Source: Sepioteuthis lessoniana
Lineage: Eukaryota > Mollusca > Cephalopoda > Myopsida > Loliginidae
Reading direction: 5' to 3'
Length of the DNA: 64,000 bases
Assembly: GCA_963585895.1 (NCBI GenBank)
Contig: OY757912.1
Coordinates: 82,725,154-82,789,153, forward strand
Shown piece after piece: positions 23,100-35,395 of the stretch (positions are counted from its first letter, which is position 1; every line of letters starts with the position of its first letter). The position numbers and the translations under genes are program-made. The notes beneath the pieces are model-generated. The model was not told where the DNA came from and ran no database searches. It saw nothing but the letters and a program-made list of their open reading frames with translations.

Positions 23100-23408
23100 G
23101 GTTGTGTGGGTGCAACTCATGTAGTATATTTTGTGCAAGAATAGTCTGGTGGAGCCCATCCCTGTCCAGGTCTACAACTGGTTTGAATTCAGTTTTCCTT
23201 CACCTAAACTACTTGCCACACCAAGCTTAATGAGCCCAGTCAGCCCTACTATTATCCCATAGTAGTAGGTTGGGGAAGAATAATTGGATTCATACTTTTA
23301 AAAAAGGTATTAGTGCTATGTGAAATGCAAACAACTTCATTTAGGATTTGAACTTGGGTAGGCAAGTTCACTTCCTACGATAATAACCGTTATGCCACAA
23401 GCATGAGG
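23100..23408 (-). repeat. SINE1 with alternative 3' end (variant B)
   Basis: Antisense. The head and body are SINE1, but the 3' end is replaced by a different module (in sense: 'ccagttgtagacctggac', 'tgggctccaccagactattc'). The same module occurs at 42466-42545. Confidence 0.7.
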
Positions 23409-23891
23409 TTGGTTCAAATTTCTGAAGTTGTCATTATCATCTCACTTTGTTGGCTCTATATTTCTATTCATCTAAGGGACCTGTAATGTAAATTTCACAC
23501 AAAGTGTACAATATTATCAACATTTCATGTTAGGTTGCTAAATCATATAGTGAAATAATTTTGAGTAGTAAGTGGTTTCTAAAATAGATGATTTATTTGA
23601 AATTTAACATTATTTCCTTAGACTATTTTTTATTATTGTTTTGTTTTTTTAAAACAGAATTTTAAATTAACTCATTTCTGCTTAGATTAGTCTAAGCACA
23701 ATACAGGAAAAATTGAAAAATCATTGAGCACCACAACAAAGTTGTTACCAAATGGACAAAAGCAGGTGTTACATCTTATTAATTTAACAAACCTAACATT
23801 AAAACTATTAACTACACTATCAACATTTTATGTTTAGTGCTGTAATTGTATTGAAAAATAAACGGGAAAATATGAAATCCATTTTCCTTTG

Positions 23892-23893
<2 letters not shown>

Positions 23894-23958
<65 letters not shown>
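23894..23958. repeat. Compound (TA)n-(CA)n microsatellite
   Basis: TA dinucleotides to about 23932, then CA dinucleotides. Confidence 0.95.
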
Positions 23959-24122
23959 TTGACATAAAACCATGATTTTGAAAGTTTGCAGACAAGACCT
24001 TTCAATATTACAAAATTTTCTTCAAAATTGATATATATCTTTTCTATATCAATTGGAACAAAAGTATAAATCAGTCAAAATATCCAGTATCAATCTTACA
24101 CTAATATTTTGATCTACTCTAA

Positions 24123-24361
24123 TACCGGACATTGGCCTAGGGGTTAGAGTGTTCGCCAATGGCCCGGGAGACCTGGGTTCAATCCCAGGTCGAGTCATAC
24201 CAAAGACTCAAAAAATGGTACTTGATGCCTCCTTGCTTAACACTCAGCATTATAAGGTACGGATCAAGGGTAAAGTAGAGCAATCTAGGGAAAGGATTAG
24301 CGCCCTCCCCTAGCTATCGAAAAGGGAGCTTTCGGGTTACCCTCGACTATGGTCGCCAACT
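24123..24361 (+). repeat. SINE2, full length
   Basis: The tRNA-like head has A-box-like 'ttggcctaggggttagag' and B-box-like 'gggttcaatcccagg'. A body follows with 'aatggtacttgatgcc' and 'agcattataaggtacgg', ending 'ggttaccctcgactatggtc'. The parent tRNA species is not assigned. Confidence 0.85.
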
Positions 24362-24605
24362 AATGTACATATTTCACCTTTTTCATTTACAAATATACTT
24401 TTGATTACCAACAAATACATCCTGAGTTAACACTTATTTCCTATATCTTAATTGTTTGATGGTAACAAGTTCAATATCTTAGACTTTAAAAAAAATCATC
24501 AACTTAAAACATTAACTAGAGCCTTGAATTTGTTGACTTTAAATTAAATTGAATTATAGAGCAAGCAAACAGATCATTTAATCTACCTTAATAACTACAC
24601 CATTA

Positions 24606-24661
24606 TTGTTAGGTTGTGTTATGGCATCTCAACCCATCTGGAATATTTAATGCTAAATCCT

Positions 24662-24726
<65 letters not shown>

Positions 24727-25030
24727 ATTTGTAAGTGAATAATTGGCAGGTAACATTTTTAAACAAACCAGACCACATTTGTTTACACAGAATTAAAGGG
24801 TTTCAAGTACTGCTATTTAACACTAATAACTCTGTTTAATATCAATTTGTTGGAACCCAATTAAATAATTTTTAAGTATAGTAAATGATTAAATAGTTCT
24901 ATTTGATTCATAGATGGGACCACAAAGGCACTACCATTCCGAATCAGAATGGACTTGGGAATGATAACAATGAAGGGGTTCTCTACACTCCCCAGATCTC
25001 CTGAACTGGAGCCTCACTATCAAATAATTT
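24606..25030 (-). repeat. R1 copy containing (TA)n
   Basis: Antisense tail 'ggttgtgttatggcatctca', a (TA)n-(TG)n tract at 24665-24725, internal units, and the conserved half to 'ggagcctcactatcaaat'. The 5' terminal block is missing. Confidence 0.75.
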
Positions 25031-25035
25031 TCATG

Positions 25036-25560
25036 TTTCATTTGAAAATAAGTTAGAGGTCCACACAAAAACAAGCTATGACCTAGATTTTGCACATAGA
25101 TTATTCTCTACTAACTCCTTATTCCTAAAGATACATCTTACAGATATATTGTGAAGCAATCATCAGTGATAATCTCTTTCCAGAAATGACAATCCTTGGG
25201 CTTGCTCTTTTTTTTCATATAAAGCTACCTTGTGGCTTTTTTGATGGACTCTGATGGTTCTAATGGCTGCCTCCTTTTAACAACTTTTGTTATACTATTA
25301 GATTGCCCTTTTTTTACTCTCTACGCAGACTTATTCTGTTTTATATCTTCTATTTTTTATCTTAGTCAGTACCCTCATCTTTTGTTTATCAACATGTCTG
25401 TCTTCTATCATTGGCTGTATAGCGTTTCGGGAAATTGTTAATTTCTCTAACACTATATTTTCTTAGGCAACACAAATGAATGACGAAACTTTTCTTTAAC
25501 AACACAACATAGAAAGTTTTTATTTGCAGCATGGAATATGGTTTGCTTTTGGTGCTGCAA
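25036..25560. other. No feature seen
   Basis: The T-rich open frame at 25232-25441 is low-complexity in codon use and has no family features. Confidence 0.35.
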
Positions 25561-25566
25561 GATTCG

Positions 25567-26215
25567 TGGAGTTTAGGCTTGTTAGTGTTGGAGACGAAAT
25601 GGCATAGCGGGATGTTGATATGGCAGCGTGTGTTGTGGGACGTGTGAGGGATTGTGTTTAGAGTCACCGTGTAGTTTTGTATCTAGTATTTGAGGGAGAG
25701 TCTGCGTTGTGTCCATGTGTGGACCAGAGGTGAAAAGGGAACTAGTGTCGAGAGCGGAGTTACGCTCAGATCGACATAGCCAATTTTTGGGGTGACACAA
25801 AGTTGGGCCTGTGCGAGGCATGTTGTATGTTTCTAATTTATGTTCAACTGGGATTCCTCGTAGGAAATCCATAAATTAGATGGTTCCCTCGTTGAGTGTC
25901 CATGTTGCTGCTGCTGGTGTTGCTATGCTAAAAAGCATCGCCAAGCAGGGACGGCCAGAGGAACGTCTGTTCTGGTCACCGTCTCAAGCCAAAGAGAGTG
26001 GGTTTGGCCGCTCACCCGTTTTGCAAGCCGGAAATAAAGGTCTGAGCTGAATAGGACAAGTCATCCTGATTGGGTGAAATTAAGTGTTGAAATAAATTGA
26101 GCGCCAAACCAAAATACGAGATTTTCCTCTTCTCTACAGCTGCAATCTTTGCTGCTTTGTCGCTTCATATCCCATATTTGCGCTTTCTCTTATGATCTTG
26201 TTCATTGATATAACC
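25567..26215 (-). mobile_element. R3, LTR-retroelement-like leader and short open frame
   Basis: Read on the minus strand, 'tttggcgctcaattta' near 26105 resembles a retroelement primer-binding site after an LTR end. A leader with 'caggatgacttgtcctattc' follows, then an open frame through 25872-25582 with a GIPVEHKLETYNM block. The region 55080-55427 shows the same order (TTTGGCGC, 'aggatgacttatcctattca', then FPVEHELDACN). The shared protein block may be the N-terminus of a gag-like ORF. This is inferred from position, not from a recognised domain. Confidence 0.4.
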
Positions 26216-26822
26216 TCAACTATCTAAGTTCTTCTTTGCTAAGATAACAACATGGACACCATCCTTATGTGCACATTTTTATTTTATGACAACCATTTAA
26301 CAGACACGTGGATCAAAGGCATAAAATTTCAATTCACTAATTGAAAGCACTTAAAAGTGAAAGATTTATTCTTGTTTCAAACTAAACTCAAAAATTTCCC
26401 ACTCATTAAGAAAATTTGATAGCAAAAGCTTTACACAATTATTTTAATAGCCAATAGAAAAATAAAACTTGCCTTGAAAATATCAAATTCCAGTTGACTT
26501 TTCTAAGGATTTAATAATACCCCAAAATTGCTTCAAATACAGCATCATTTCCACTTACAAGAGTTTCTATTAAAACAAGAAATATTGAAAATGAAATTTA
26601 GATTTTGTTTTATATGAAAGCTCTAAAAAAGTGAATTATTCCATGACAATGTGAGTTTTTGTCTATGTACACAGATATTCATACTCTTTAATATCTAGGA
26701 TTTTATAAATGTATGAAAATATATCAATGAAAGTAGACCATACTCAAAAATTTATTTTGCAATGAAATATTATCAACCATAATTATTTTATTAATTTTGA
26801 CAAGTAACTTCCTTTATAATTG

Positions 26823-26823
<1 letters not shown>
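26216..26823. other. AT-rich stretch, no feature seen
   Basis: No shared repeat or gene recognised. Confidence 0.4.

Positions 26824-26878
<55 letters not shown>
26824..26878. repeat. (TG)n microsatellite
   Basis: About 27 TG dinucleotides, directly joined to the 5'-truncated end of a SINE1. Confidence 0.95.
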
Positions 26879-26887
26879 ACGCACGCA

Positions 26888-27130
26888 CCATCCCTGAACA
26901 AAGCTGTTTGCATTTCACATAGTTCTAATACCCTTGGGAAAGGTATATATCCAACAATTTTACCCCATCCCAACGATGAGTAAATAGAAGGGCAGACTGA
27001 GCTCTTTAATCTTGGTATGGCAACTGGTCGAGGAGAAGGAAAACAGCAAATTCAAACATTAAAGTCCACTTTGAAAAAAAATTGACCACATGTCACATCC
27101 TGCTTGTACAGAAAGGTTGGTAAATACATA
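26888..27130 (+). repeat. SINE1, 5'-truncated
   Basis: Lacks the tRNA head. The central block TAATACCCTTGGGAAAGGTA is exact at 26926-26945. The body and 3' end 'ggttggtaaatacatatg' are complete. Confidence 0.8.
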
Positions 27131-27299
27131 TGCACACAGAGACACACACACACATATATATATTTGTATGCATATGAGAAATGGAAGACAATATGAAAAA
27201 TTAAATTAACATGTTTTGTAATAAGGAGAGCTTGATCCAAAACAAAAACTAAATGGGACATGGAGATAGAAACATGCCGGTTTTTTAATATAGATATCC

Positions 27300-27300
<1 letters not shown>

Positions 27301-27368
<68 letters not shown>
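27301..27368. repeat. (TA)n microsatellite
   Basis: Uninterrupted TA dinucleotides over about 68 bp. Confidence 0.95.
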
Positions 27369-27371
<3 letters not shown>

Positions 27372-28440
27372 AACTCATTTAGGCAGTCAATTTACAATAT
27401 TGTGAATAATCTCTTGAGATTCAAACTCATATCCTTTGCCTTTTCACTGAGCTATGAGAATCCAATGGTTGGCAGAAGCCCAGAGCTAACCTTTTAAATT
27501 TATTCTTCATTCTTTTCACCATCTCTCTCAGCATTTAAAAAAATAAATTTTTAAATCTATTGTTATTTTTTTAAATTTATTTTACTCAAATAATATCAGT
27601 ACTATCTTTTATCTACTTCAGATGAATCATTACCAACTATTCATTATTAAATTTTGATGATTTTCTTTTATATCAATTTGAAATTACTTATATTATTGTT
27701 TTGTTTTTTATTGCAACTGACTCAAGTCATTATTCTATAACAAAGAAAAAAGTCACTAAAAATTAAAATGAAAGAAATACTAGACAATAATAATAGGGAC
27801 TATTATTTATAGGCTAAAAACATGACTAAAAAAACTAGATCCTCCCTGATTTTCAAAGATTAATAGAATAAAAAACACAAACAACTATTTTCAGAGGTGG
27901 GGCACTTAAACCTAAAGCTTTGTAAAAGACTTATTATTCAACCTAGTTAATATGCATCATAATTATTAAAATATATCCATTTGTTAGTAAGCTCACCAGC
28001 CATCCTTAGGAAGATTTAAGCTTTGGGATATCTATTGAAGAGACAGAGTATGAAATTATTTTGGTATCAAAATTCTCAATTTTTTTATTCAAGACAGTTG
28101 CCTGAAAACAAATAATGTAGACATAAAAACTGTTTACTTAAATATACAGGAGATGCTGAAAAGTTCTTGGTCCAACCAAAAAAGAAATTACTTTCTTAAA
28201 ATGTTATTGGAATTTTTTTTTTTTTTTGTTGGGGAAAGAATTCAATAAACTTGAAAAACAATACTGCAAGAGTTTTGCACATCTATTTTTTTTAATACAA
28301 AACCTCCATTTTGTCTAGTCATTGCCAATATTTCTACTGTTAGTAGAAATAGTTTAGTGTTTTCTCTAATTAGATCACTCCATCACTCTGGGTCTTTTGT
28401 TGTTAAAGTTGTTCTTGGATGAATGATTAACATAGCTGGC
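27369..28440. other. AT-rich stretch, no gene seen
   Basis: Near 28150-28180 there is 'gctgaaaagttcttggtcc', similar to the mariner-like end at 44838, but no partner end was found. Confidence 0.35.
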
Positions 28441-28443
28441 ATT

Positions 28444-28665
28444 GTGTTTGAATAACATAAGTGGTTCATTGATTTTATGACCTATTAACCCTTATTGGGT
28501 TATTCAATACTGAAAACAATTTTTATGCAAGCAATTACATGTTTTCAGCTAATTAATGATGATTCAGAAACAATTACAGCTTAAAGTAATTATTCTTAAT
28601 ATAATTTGCAGTTATATGGTTTCAAGTATTCTTATCTGGTACTAATAATTTGCCCCCAATGTAGA
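28444..28665 (-). repeat. R1, truncated copy
   Basis: Antisense tail ('ttattgggttattcaatact') and internal units only. Confidence 0.6.
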
Positions 28666-29570
28666 AATATATTATTATAAATAATGTATATAAAAATATT
28701 GGCCAAGAAATGTTACTACCTCTGTTCTATTACAGTCGTTACATTTTATGAATAAAATTTTATGAAAGAAATTTGTATGCAAAATAACTATGATAGCACA
28801 GAGTAATATGATTTTTCTCATTCACTAAGTATATTGTTTTGACATTCATGAATTCTTAACCCTATTTATGGATATAGAAATTAGCCAAAAATTAACTTCT
28901 TCATTGCAGATTACAAAATATAATGATTTACTCATGCTCTAAAATTAATGGCATTATCCTACAATAACTTACCAAATGTCCATCTGAGGTTCAGCCATTT
29001 TTGGCTTCATTTCAACCAGGCTTATAGAAATTATCAAGGTCATCTCTAGGAAGGTTTCAAACTATATTTGAAGATCTAGCTCAATGTTTTTTTGTGAGGA
29101 GAGGATCTGTCTCTTACCATCTATCTATAACTTACTGTTTTCTTGATGTAAAATAATGTCAGTTCCAAGTATTCCTATCATTCCCAGATATAAACTGTTT
29201 CTTCTTGGTATGCAATAGAGTCAGTTTCCAGTTTGCATTTGTTGTGGAATGCCTACAAACAAACTACAGGGATAAATTCTATCACAGATTGGCATCTACT
29301 TAAAAAGTGACTTTTCACATAGTCAGCTCTAGGTAACCATGAGCAGAGTTAGAAATCCTGAGAGCTTGTGAATCTTCACCAGATAGTGAAACAAAGAGAA
29401 CATATACATAAGCAATGTTCTCTTTCCAGAAGTTTTGTCATGATGAAAACATTTGTGATAAGATTTTGAAAGTGACATACATATTAGATATAATTCAATG
29501 AAAGATTTTAAACCAAGTAGTTCATGAGCATTAATGACCATCTTAAAATCCAAATGTAAAACAGGTTTGA
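28666..29570. other. AT-rich stretch, no feature seen
   Basis: No shared repeat. The minus-strand frame at 29329-29598 has no family features. Confidence 0.4.
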
Positions 29571-29625
29571 TTAGTTTGGTTTCTTTGTTTAATAGCATAT
29601 CAACCTTTGTGGGATCTCACTCAAA
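29571..29625 (-). repeat. SINE3/R1 tail module, fragment
   Basis: 'ggtttctttgtttaatagca' and 'tatcaacctttgtggg' match the tail end shared by SINE3 and R1. It stops where the LINE begins. Confidence 0.55.
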
Positions 29626-31769
29626 AACAGACTAACATGCCTTAATACTAAATTTCAAAACAGGGGGGTAAAACTATGGATCTACATCTACCCAAATAAT
29701 GCTAAAGCACAGATAGATTACATAATCATAATCAAGAAGTGGATAAATAACACTCTGAACTGTGAGGTATACTCCTCTTTTGAAGGTGTATCTTCTGATC
29801 ACAGAATAGTAACAGTAAAGATAAACCCAAGTCTATGCAGAAATAAGATACAAACAGTGAAGACCATAAGCTACAACTGGTCCCCACATACCACTAGAGA
29901 TATTAGCAATAAATATAGAATAACTGTACGAAACAAATTCAATACCCTTCAAGAAATATCTGAAATACATACTCTGAATGACAAATGCAAAAACTTTGTC
30001 AATGCTCAGATGGAAGCAGCAACAGAATACACACCAATCATACCAAGAGCCAAATGTAGAGTTCCATGGGAGTCACTGGTAGTTAGGGAAATTATCATGT
30101 AATAAAAGAAACCTAACAAATGCCAACGTGCAAAAACTTAAGAAAGCACAAAGAGAACTAATAAGTACCAAAAAGAACAACAAGGATACATTCAAGGTCA
30201 GATCAATAAGAAACTTGGAAGAAGATAAGCAACCATTAATAGTATGGCAGACAGTAAATGAAGTGAGCAGAAGGTAGAGCACCTTGAGAGCAAAACTAAA
30301 AGCTGCCAGCCAAGAAGAATGGATACAAATGGGGAAAGAACATTTCAAGAATTTGCTTGGAAACTCTCCCTAAAGTCACTAATAATCCAATCACAAAAAT
30401 TATAAATAACCAACTAGATATCAAACTAGCACAGTTTACTCAAGAAAAACTCAACATAGTACTGACAAAAATTAAAAGCAGAAAAGCGGCAGCCCTCAAA
30501 GAAATACTCCCAGAAGTATAGAAAACAAAGAAATTTGATTACCTATTTCTTTGATTTTGCAATGCTGTCTATAAACAAAATACAATAGAAAGTTGGAAAA
30601 AATGTTGCATTCTCCCCTTCCCTAAGAGAAGTTACCTCAGAATCAAGAACTACAGAGGCATAATTCTTACTTTTATAGCAACTAAGGTTTATAATGTTCT
30701 GCTTCTCAACTGTATCAAACCTGGAATTGAGAAAATTCTTAGGAAAATCAGAACAGCTTTCAGAGAAACTGATCCACAACATCAAAGATTCTAACAATCC
30801 CTCAAATCATCTAAGGAGTTCATGCAAAAAATCTCAAGGCAACACTATTTGTAGATTTCTCCAAGGCATTTGATTCCATACACAAAGGGAGGATGGAGCA
30901 AATACTTCTAGCTTATGGTCTCCCCAAAGAAACTGTTACAGCCATAATGATGCTCTATAGAAACATAAAAGTCAAGGTTTGCTCACCAAATGGAGAGACA
31001 GACTTCTTTGACATTGTCGCTAGAATTCTGAAGGAGATACATTACCATCATATCTGTTTATAATCTGCCTAGACTACATATTTTGAACATCGATAGAACT
31101 AATAAAAGAAAATGACTTTACACTAAAAAAGGCAAGAAACAGACATTACTCTGCAGAAACTATGATGGACACAGACTACGCAGATGATATAGAGCTCCTT
31201 GCAAATAGATGATATAGAGCTCCTTGCAAATACACCTATCCAAGCCAAATCGCAGTTGCATAGCCTGGCCTCAGCCTCCATATGAACACAAACAAAATGG
31301 AGTACATGATCTATCTGATAAAATAAAACAGAATTTCATCCAAGCAGCAGTTGTGTCAATACTACTGTATGGAAGTACCTCACAGATCATGCTGATGAAA
31401 TGCATACAGAAATGCTAGATAGGAACTGCATAGGAATGCTACAAGCTATACTGAACAAATCCTAGAAGCAATATCCCATGAAACAACAGCTGTTGGGCTA
31501 CTTACCTCCCTTCTCTAAAATCATCCTAGTAAGATGAACTAGACATTCAGGACACTACCGGAGAACCAAGGCAAAACTTATAAGTGACATTCTTCTATGG
31601 ACCCCTGCACATGGACGTGCCAGTGTTAGCTGAATAGCAAAAACTTACCTACATCAGCTCTGTGCAGACGCAGGATGTAGTTTGGAAAACCTGCCGAGAG
31701 CAATAGATGATAGGAATAGATGGAAAGAGAGTCAAGGAAATCCATACTAGCAGCGCAACTTGATGATGA

Positions 31770-31770
<1 letters not shown>
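29626..31770 (+). mobile_element. Long decayed LINE (endonuclease end to 3' tail)
   Basis: The most complete LINE here. It starts within the APE endonuclease; SSDHR (29791-29805) is the conserved end of that domain. A linker, the reverse transcriptase (FVDFSKAFDS near 30848-30877; YADD at 31177-31188) and the C-terminal region (to about 31750) follow, ending in a GAT repeat tail that merges into (TA)n. Many stops and frameshifts are present. A 25-bp perfect tandem duplication (31182-31206 and 31207-31231) falls on the YADD box and shifts the frame. The fragment 'gttccatgggagtcactggt' in the linker matches no other copy here. It is dead. Confidence 0.85.

Positions 31771-31806
<36 letters not shown>
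31771..31806. repeat. (TA)n microsatellite at the LINE tail
   Basis: Follows the LINE's GAT tail directly. It may have grown from the tail. Confidence 0.9.
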
Positions 31807-31811
<5 letters not shown>

Positions 31812-31989
31812 GTGGCAGTACTGCATTGAACTACCAAAACTGTGTTATCACTCTTGGTTAGCAGCTGATGAAGGCAGGGTATTGCATGTACTTTCACACG
31901 TATGATGAAAAAAAAATCATATACACACACATGCATACATACAGCATGATGGTTATCACAGAAAAAAAGACTTGGCAAGCGAAGTTCAA

Positions 31990-32165
31990 ATTTTCGATGA
32001 GACTGTATGCATTTCACTTCATACTAATCCCATTGAGAAATTTTGTTTTCAACTCATCCCTCTCCCACCCAGCTATGGATAAAATAGGACAGGTTGAGCT
32101 CTCTAGCCTTGGTAATATTGATGCTCCATTCTTCTATTCTCAGCTCATCTAAAAGGTGTGGCCAA
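31990..32165 (+). repeat. SINE1, truncated and diverged
   Basis: 'tgcatttcacttcatactaa' central part, body 'cagctatggataaaatagga' and 'ctctagccttggtaatattg'. No head, and the 3' end is incomplete. Confidence 0.6.
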
Positions 32166-32961
32166 GTCTACGAAGTGATTTGCAAAGCTCCAGTTTAGTT
32201 AATGAACAATGTCAATGGACAAACATATATAACTAAAAGAAATTAAAATCTCAGTATTTTCCAATAGTTTCATAACTTATTATATGTTTCATGTATCAAC
32301 TGGGGAACAGAGATAAATTTGGAACAAAAAGAAATAAGAGTGTGTATGTGCATATATAACACATCATTAAAAATATATTTTAAAAAATCACCCAACTCAC
32401 ATAGGTGATTTTATTCAGAGAAAGATTAAAAATTTGTGAAATTTAAAGTTGTGAGAAAGATTTGGTAAATACTAATACTAATCAACCTCTTATAATGCAT
32501 TAATAAACAGAAACCTTCCCCACAATAAGACAGTTTTTAATTCCTGATAGTCTAAATGCCAAAATATTCAGAACTTATCCAAATCATCATATCTTGTGCC
32601 AACTATTATTTTGCTTATTAATTCATGGTATCCACATGGTGAATTGCAATTGACATTGTAATAAATCATCCATACGTATAGAACTTTTATGCTGAAGTCA
32701 GTTTAAAAATTATGGGCTTCAATTATATAGGATATAAGAAAGGCATTCTCAATCCTCGTTTGTCTGCAAAAAATATATGAAAACATCCTGAAAATGTAAA
32801 AATGTTAGGTGATGAAGAAAAATGATTTTGAATTTTTTAAAATTTTCAAATAAATTAAAATATCTCATTTTGTTTTCAAGGTATTCATATGATTAGTGCA
32901 ATATTATGCAAAACAAAAATGTCTTTCTTGAAAGAGTGGTATGTGATAGAGAAAATGTTTT
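32166..32961. other. AT-rich stretch, no feature seen
   Basis: No shared repeat or gene recognised. Confidence 0.4.
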
Positions 32962-33352
32962 TTTTCATTGACTGATTTTAACAGCATTTCAACACCTATA
33001 GGGTTATTTTAGGCCTAGAAGTTAGAGAATCATGTTCAATATATGTTTATGTTTACATTTTATTAATGAGGTATATTTTACACATAGTCAATCAAATGAT
33101 TCATTTTTAAACAGATCTATTTGACCTATAAATAGAACCCTAACAGGTACTACCACCCCAGGTCACAAGGGACATGGGAATAATGGCAATAAAAGAGTGC
33201 TTCACACACCATAAATGTCTGGAACTAGAACCTCACCATCAGATGCAGCTTAGCATCATACCACTCAGCACACCCATTTTGGGAGGTTAGAGGGAAGTCT
33301 TATCTGTCCACAGAGGATACAGTCAGCTTATTCTAAGCCCCACTGATAGAGC
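32962..33352 (-). repeat. R1 variant, near full length
   Basis: Antisense subfamily copy with tail 'attgactgattttaacagca', conserved half and the complete terminal block 'cactgatagagc'. It is one of the few copies with both ends. Confidence 0.8.
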
Positions 33353-33564
33353 AGTTTTCTTTTTAAATTCAGCAATAAAATATATTAAATTCATCCAAAG
33401 ATATCAAAATATCTTCAATATATACCTGTGTCATTTATTGCTATTTTGGTGGAAGACAGCTTTAATGGTGCTGTAAGGAGGAAAACAACATCATAAAAAA
33501 TCAATGATGTTAAAAATGGGACCATAACTTTACTTTTGTACCAAAGTCATTCCAAGCAGACCTG

Positions 33565-33950
33565 TCAGTAGGGCTTAAAATTCATTGACTACAACCTCTG
33601 CAGAGGGGTTAGACTCCACCTCTACAAAAGGGTATCCTGGGATATTAAACTGTATCTGATAGTGAGGATCAAGTGATGGAGCCCTGGAGAGCATGGAGTA
33701 TTTCTTCATTAACATTACTCCTATGTCCACTCTGACTCAGAGTAGTAACAGAGCTATATTCACAGATCAAATAGATTTGTTTGCAAATTACTTGATACCA
33801 TATAACTGTGTTTTTGTATTAAGAATAGTCACCTGAAGCTATAATTCTGTGTGCTAACCCATGATTATTATTTAATAGAAATAGTTATTTTCGACCATAT
33901 AATTGTGCATAAATCATTTGTATTAGATAGTAAATATGTACTTTCCCCCA
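33565..33950 (+). repeat. R1 sense copy, facing the previous one
   Basis: Starts 'gacctgtcagtagggctta', passes the conserved half and units ('taccatataactgtgt'), and loses the tail near 33950. Together with 32962-33352 it makes an inverted pair with ~210 bp between. Confidence 0.75.
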
Positions 33951-34917
33951 CCAAAAAAAGCGCACCAGGTAAAGAACCCATCCCCTTTTTTTCTAGAAAT
34001 TCCAATTGGCTAATTATTGGATTTTAATAAAAATTTTCCGTATTTAAACACTATACAATGAGCTTAATTTGTGCTGTCATCGCGACTTGATGATGATGTT
34101 TCTTTTAAAAGACATTTTCCCTCAAAATTCTGAACACTTTTTTTTTTAGTATTATTATTATTATTATTGTTATTATTATTACCATTTTGTCATTTTGCGC
34201 CAACCTGTCCTCAATCATTTAATTTGACTCGGTTAATAAAGTTGCAACTGAATGATTTTTACATTTTTTAAAAGATAATTCCGTGGAGGATTAGATTTTG
34301 TTTACTTTTTTTTTCTTTTTATAACAGTTTGTCTATTTGTTTATATGGATGCCTGATTTTAGAATTTCTAAAAAAAGGTAAAATACGTTACAATATCACT
34401 CTTCTAGGGATTTTTTTTTTTTTGTAATTTAATCTTCCTTAGATGCAGCTAATAAAAGAGGAAAATTTCAGGTTAAACGGTTTTTTTTAGAGTTTTAAAA
34501 TTGATATCGGTAAACTTAACTCATCCACTCGCTTCAAGTGACTGAATTTTATTAATTAAAGTAAAAGTACTGAATGAATAAATACAACTAATTGGATTTT
34601 TTAAAAAAAGTATTTTATTTGAATAATTCTTTTGTTTAAGTGCTTTTCATTGGACGATATTTTTTCTACCGTGGCCCGCAAGAGAATCAATATTTAAAAG
34701 AAGATAAACATTTTTCAAGAATTTAACATAAAAGAAACACGACAAATTATTACCCTCTGATCACGATAAGTTAGAAAAAAGGGGCGTGGCTTGTCAGTAA
34801 TAAATCATACCATTGACGATAAAATCAAACAAAACCACTTTAACAGAGACAAATTACAGTTGTGAAGACTGAAACTTGTTTTTCTTTTTTACATAGATTT
34901 ATTCTATGTATAAAGTA
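33951..34917. other. Unique-looking AT-rich stretch
   Basis: Contains a (TTA)n tract near 34147-34180. No repeat family of the window and no gene recognised. Confidence 0.4.
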
Positions 34918-35147
34918 AAGTTGGCGACCATAGTCGAGGGTGACCCGTAGGCTCCCTTTTCGATAGCTTACTACACCAAGGTGTAGGGGAGGGCGCTACT
35001 CCTTTCCCTGGACTGCTCCACTTTACCCTTGATCCGTACCTTATAATGCTGAGTGTTAAGCAAGGATGCATCAAGTACCATTTTTAGAGTCTTTGGTATG
35101 ACGGGCCATTAGCGAACACTCTAACCGCTAGGCCAATGTCCGGTCTA
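34918..35147 (-). repeat. SINE2, near full length
   Basis: Antisense, from 'gttggcgaccatagtcgagg' to the head end 'ggccaatgtccggt'. The B-box region is deleted: 'tctttggtatgacgggccat' joins the body directly to the anticodon side. Confidence 0.8.
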
Positions 35148-35219
35148 ATTCTATGTATAAAAAAATGAAATACTTAAAAATGACATTTTTACATGTAGTC
35201 CGTAATTCTTGTATATGCC

Positions 35220-35395
35220 TATCAGATAGGAATACTTGATAACTGAGCAAATAAATGATTATAGACAAAAATGCAATTTTAGAAAATGCAATGAAATATT
35301 GAAAATGATAACTAACACTTAGAAATTAAACAAATTTTGGCACTGAATAACACATAATGGGTTGATATGCTGTTAAACAAACAAAATCAAATCAA
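35220..35395 (+). repeat. R1, 3' part with tail
   Basis: Sense. Units and then the tail 'ggcactgaataacacataat', 'gggttgatatgctgttaaac' and an A-rich end 'aaacaaaatcaaatc'. Confidence 0.7.

Noticed and set aside
24123-24195. Functional tRNA gene
   Set aside because: A and B boxes are present, but the sequence continues into the SINE2 body found in other copies; no clean acceptor stem was seen.
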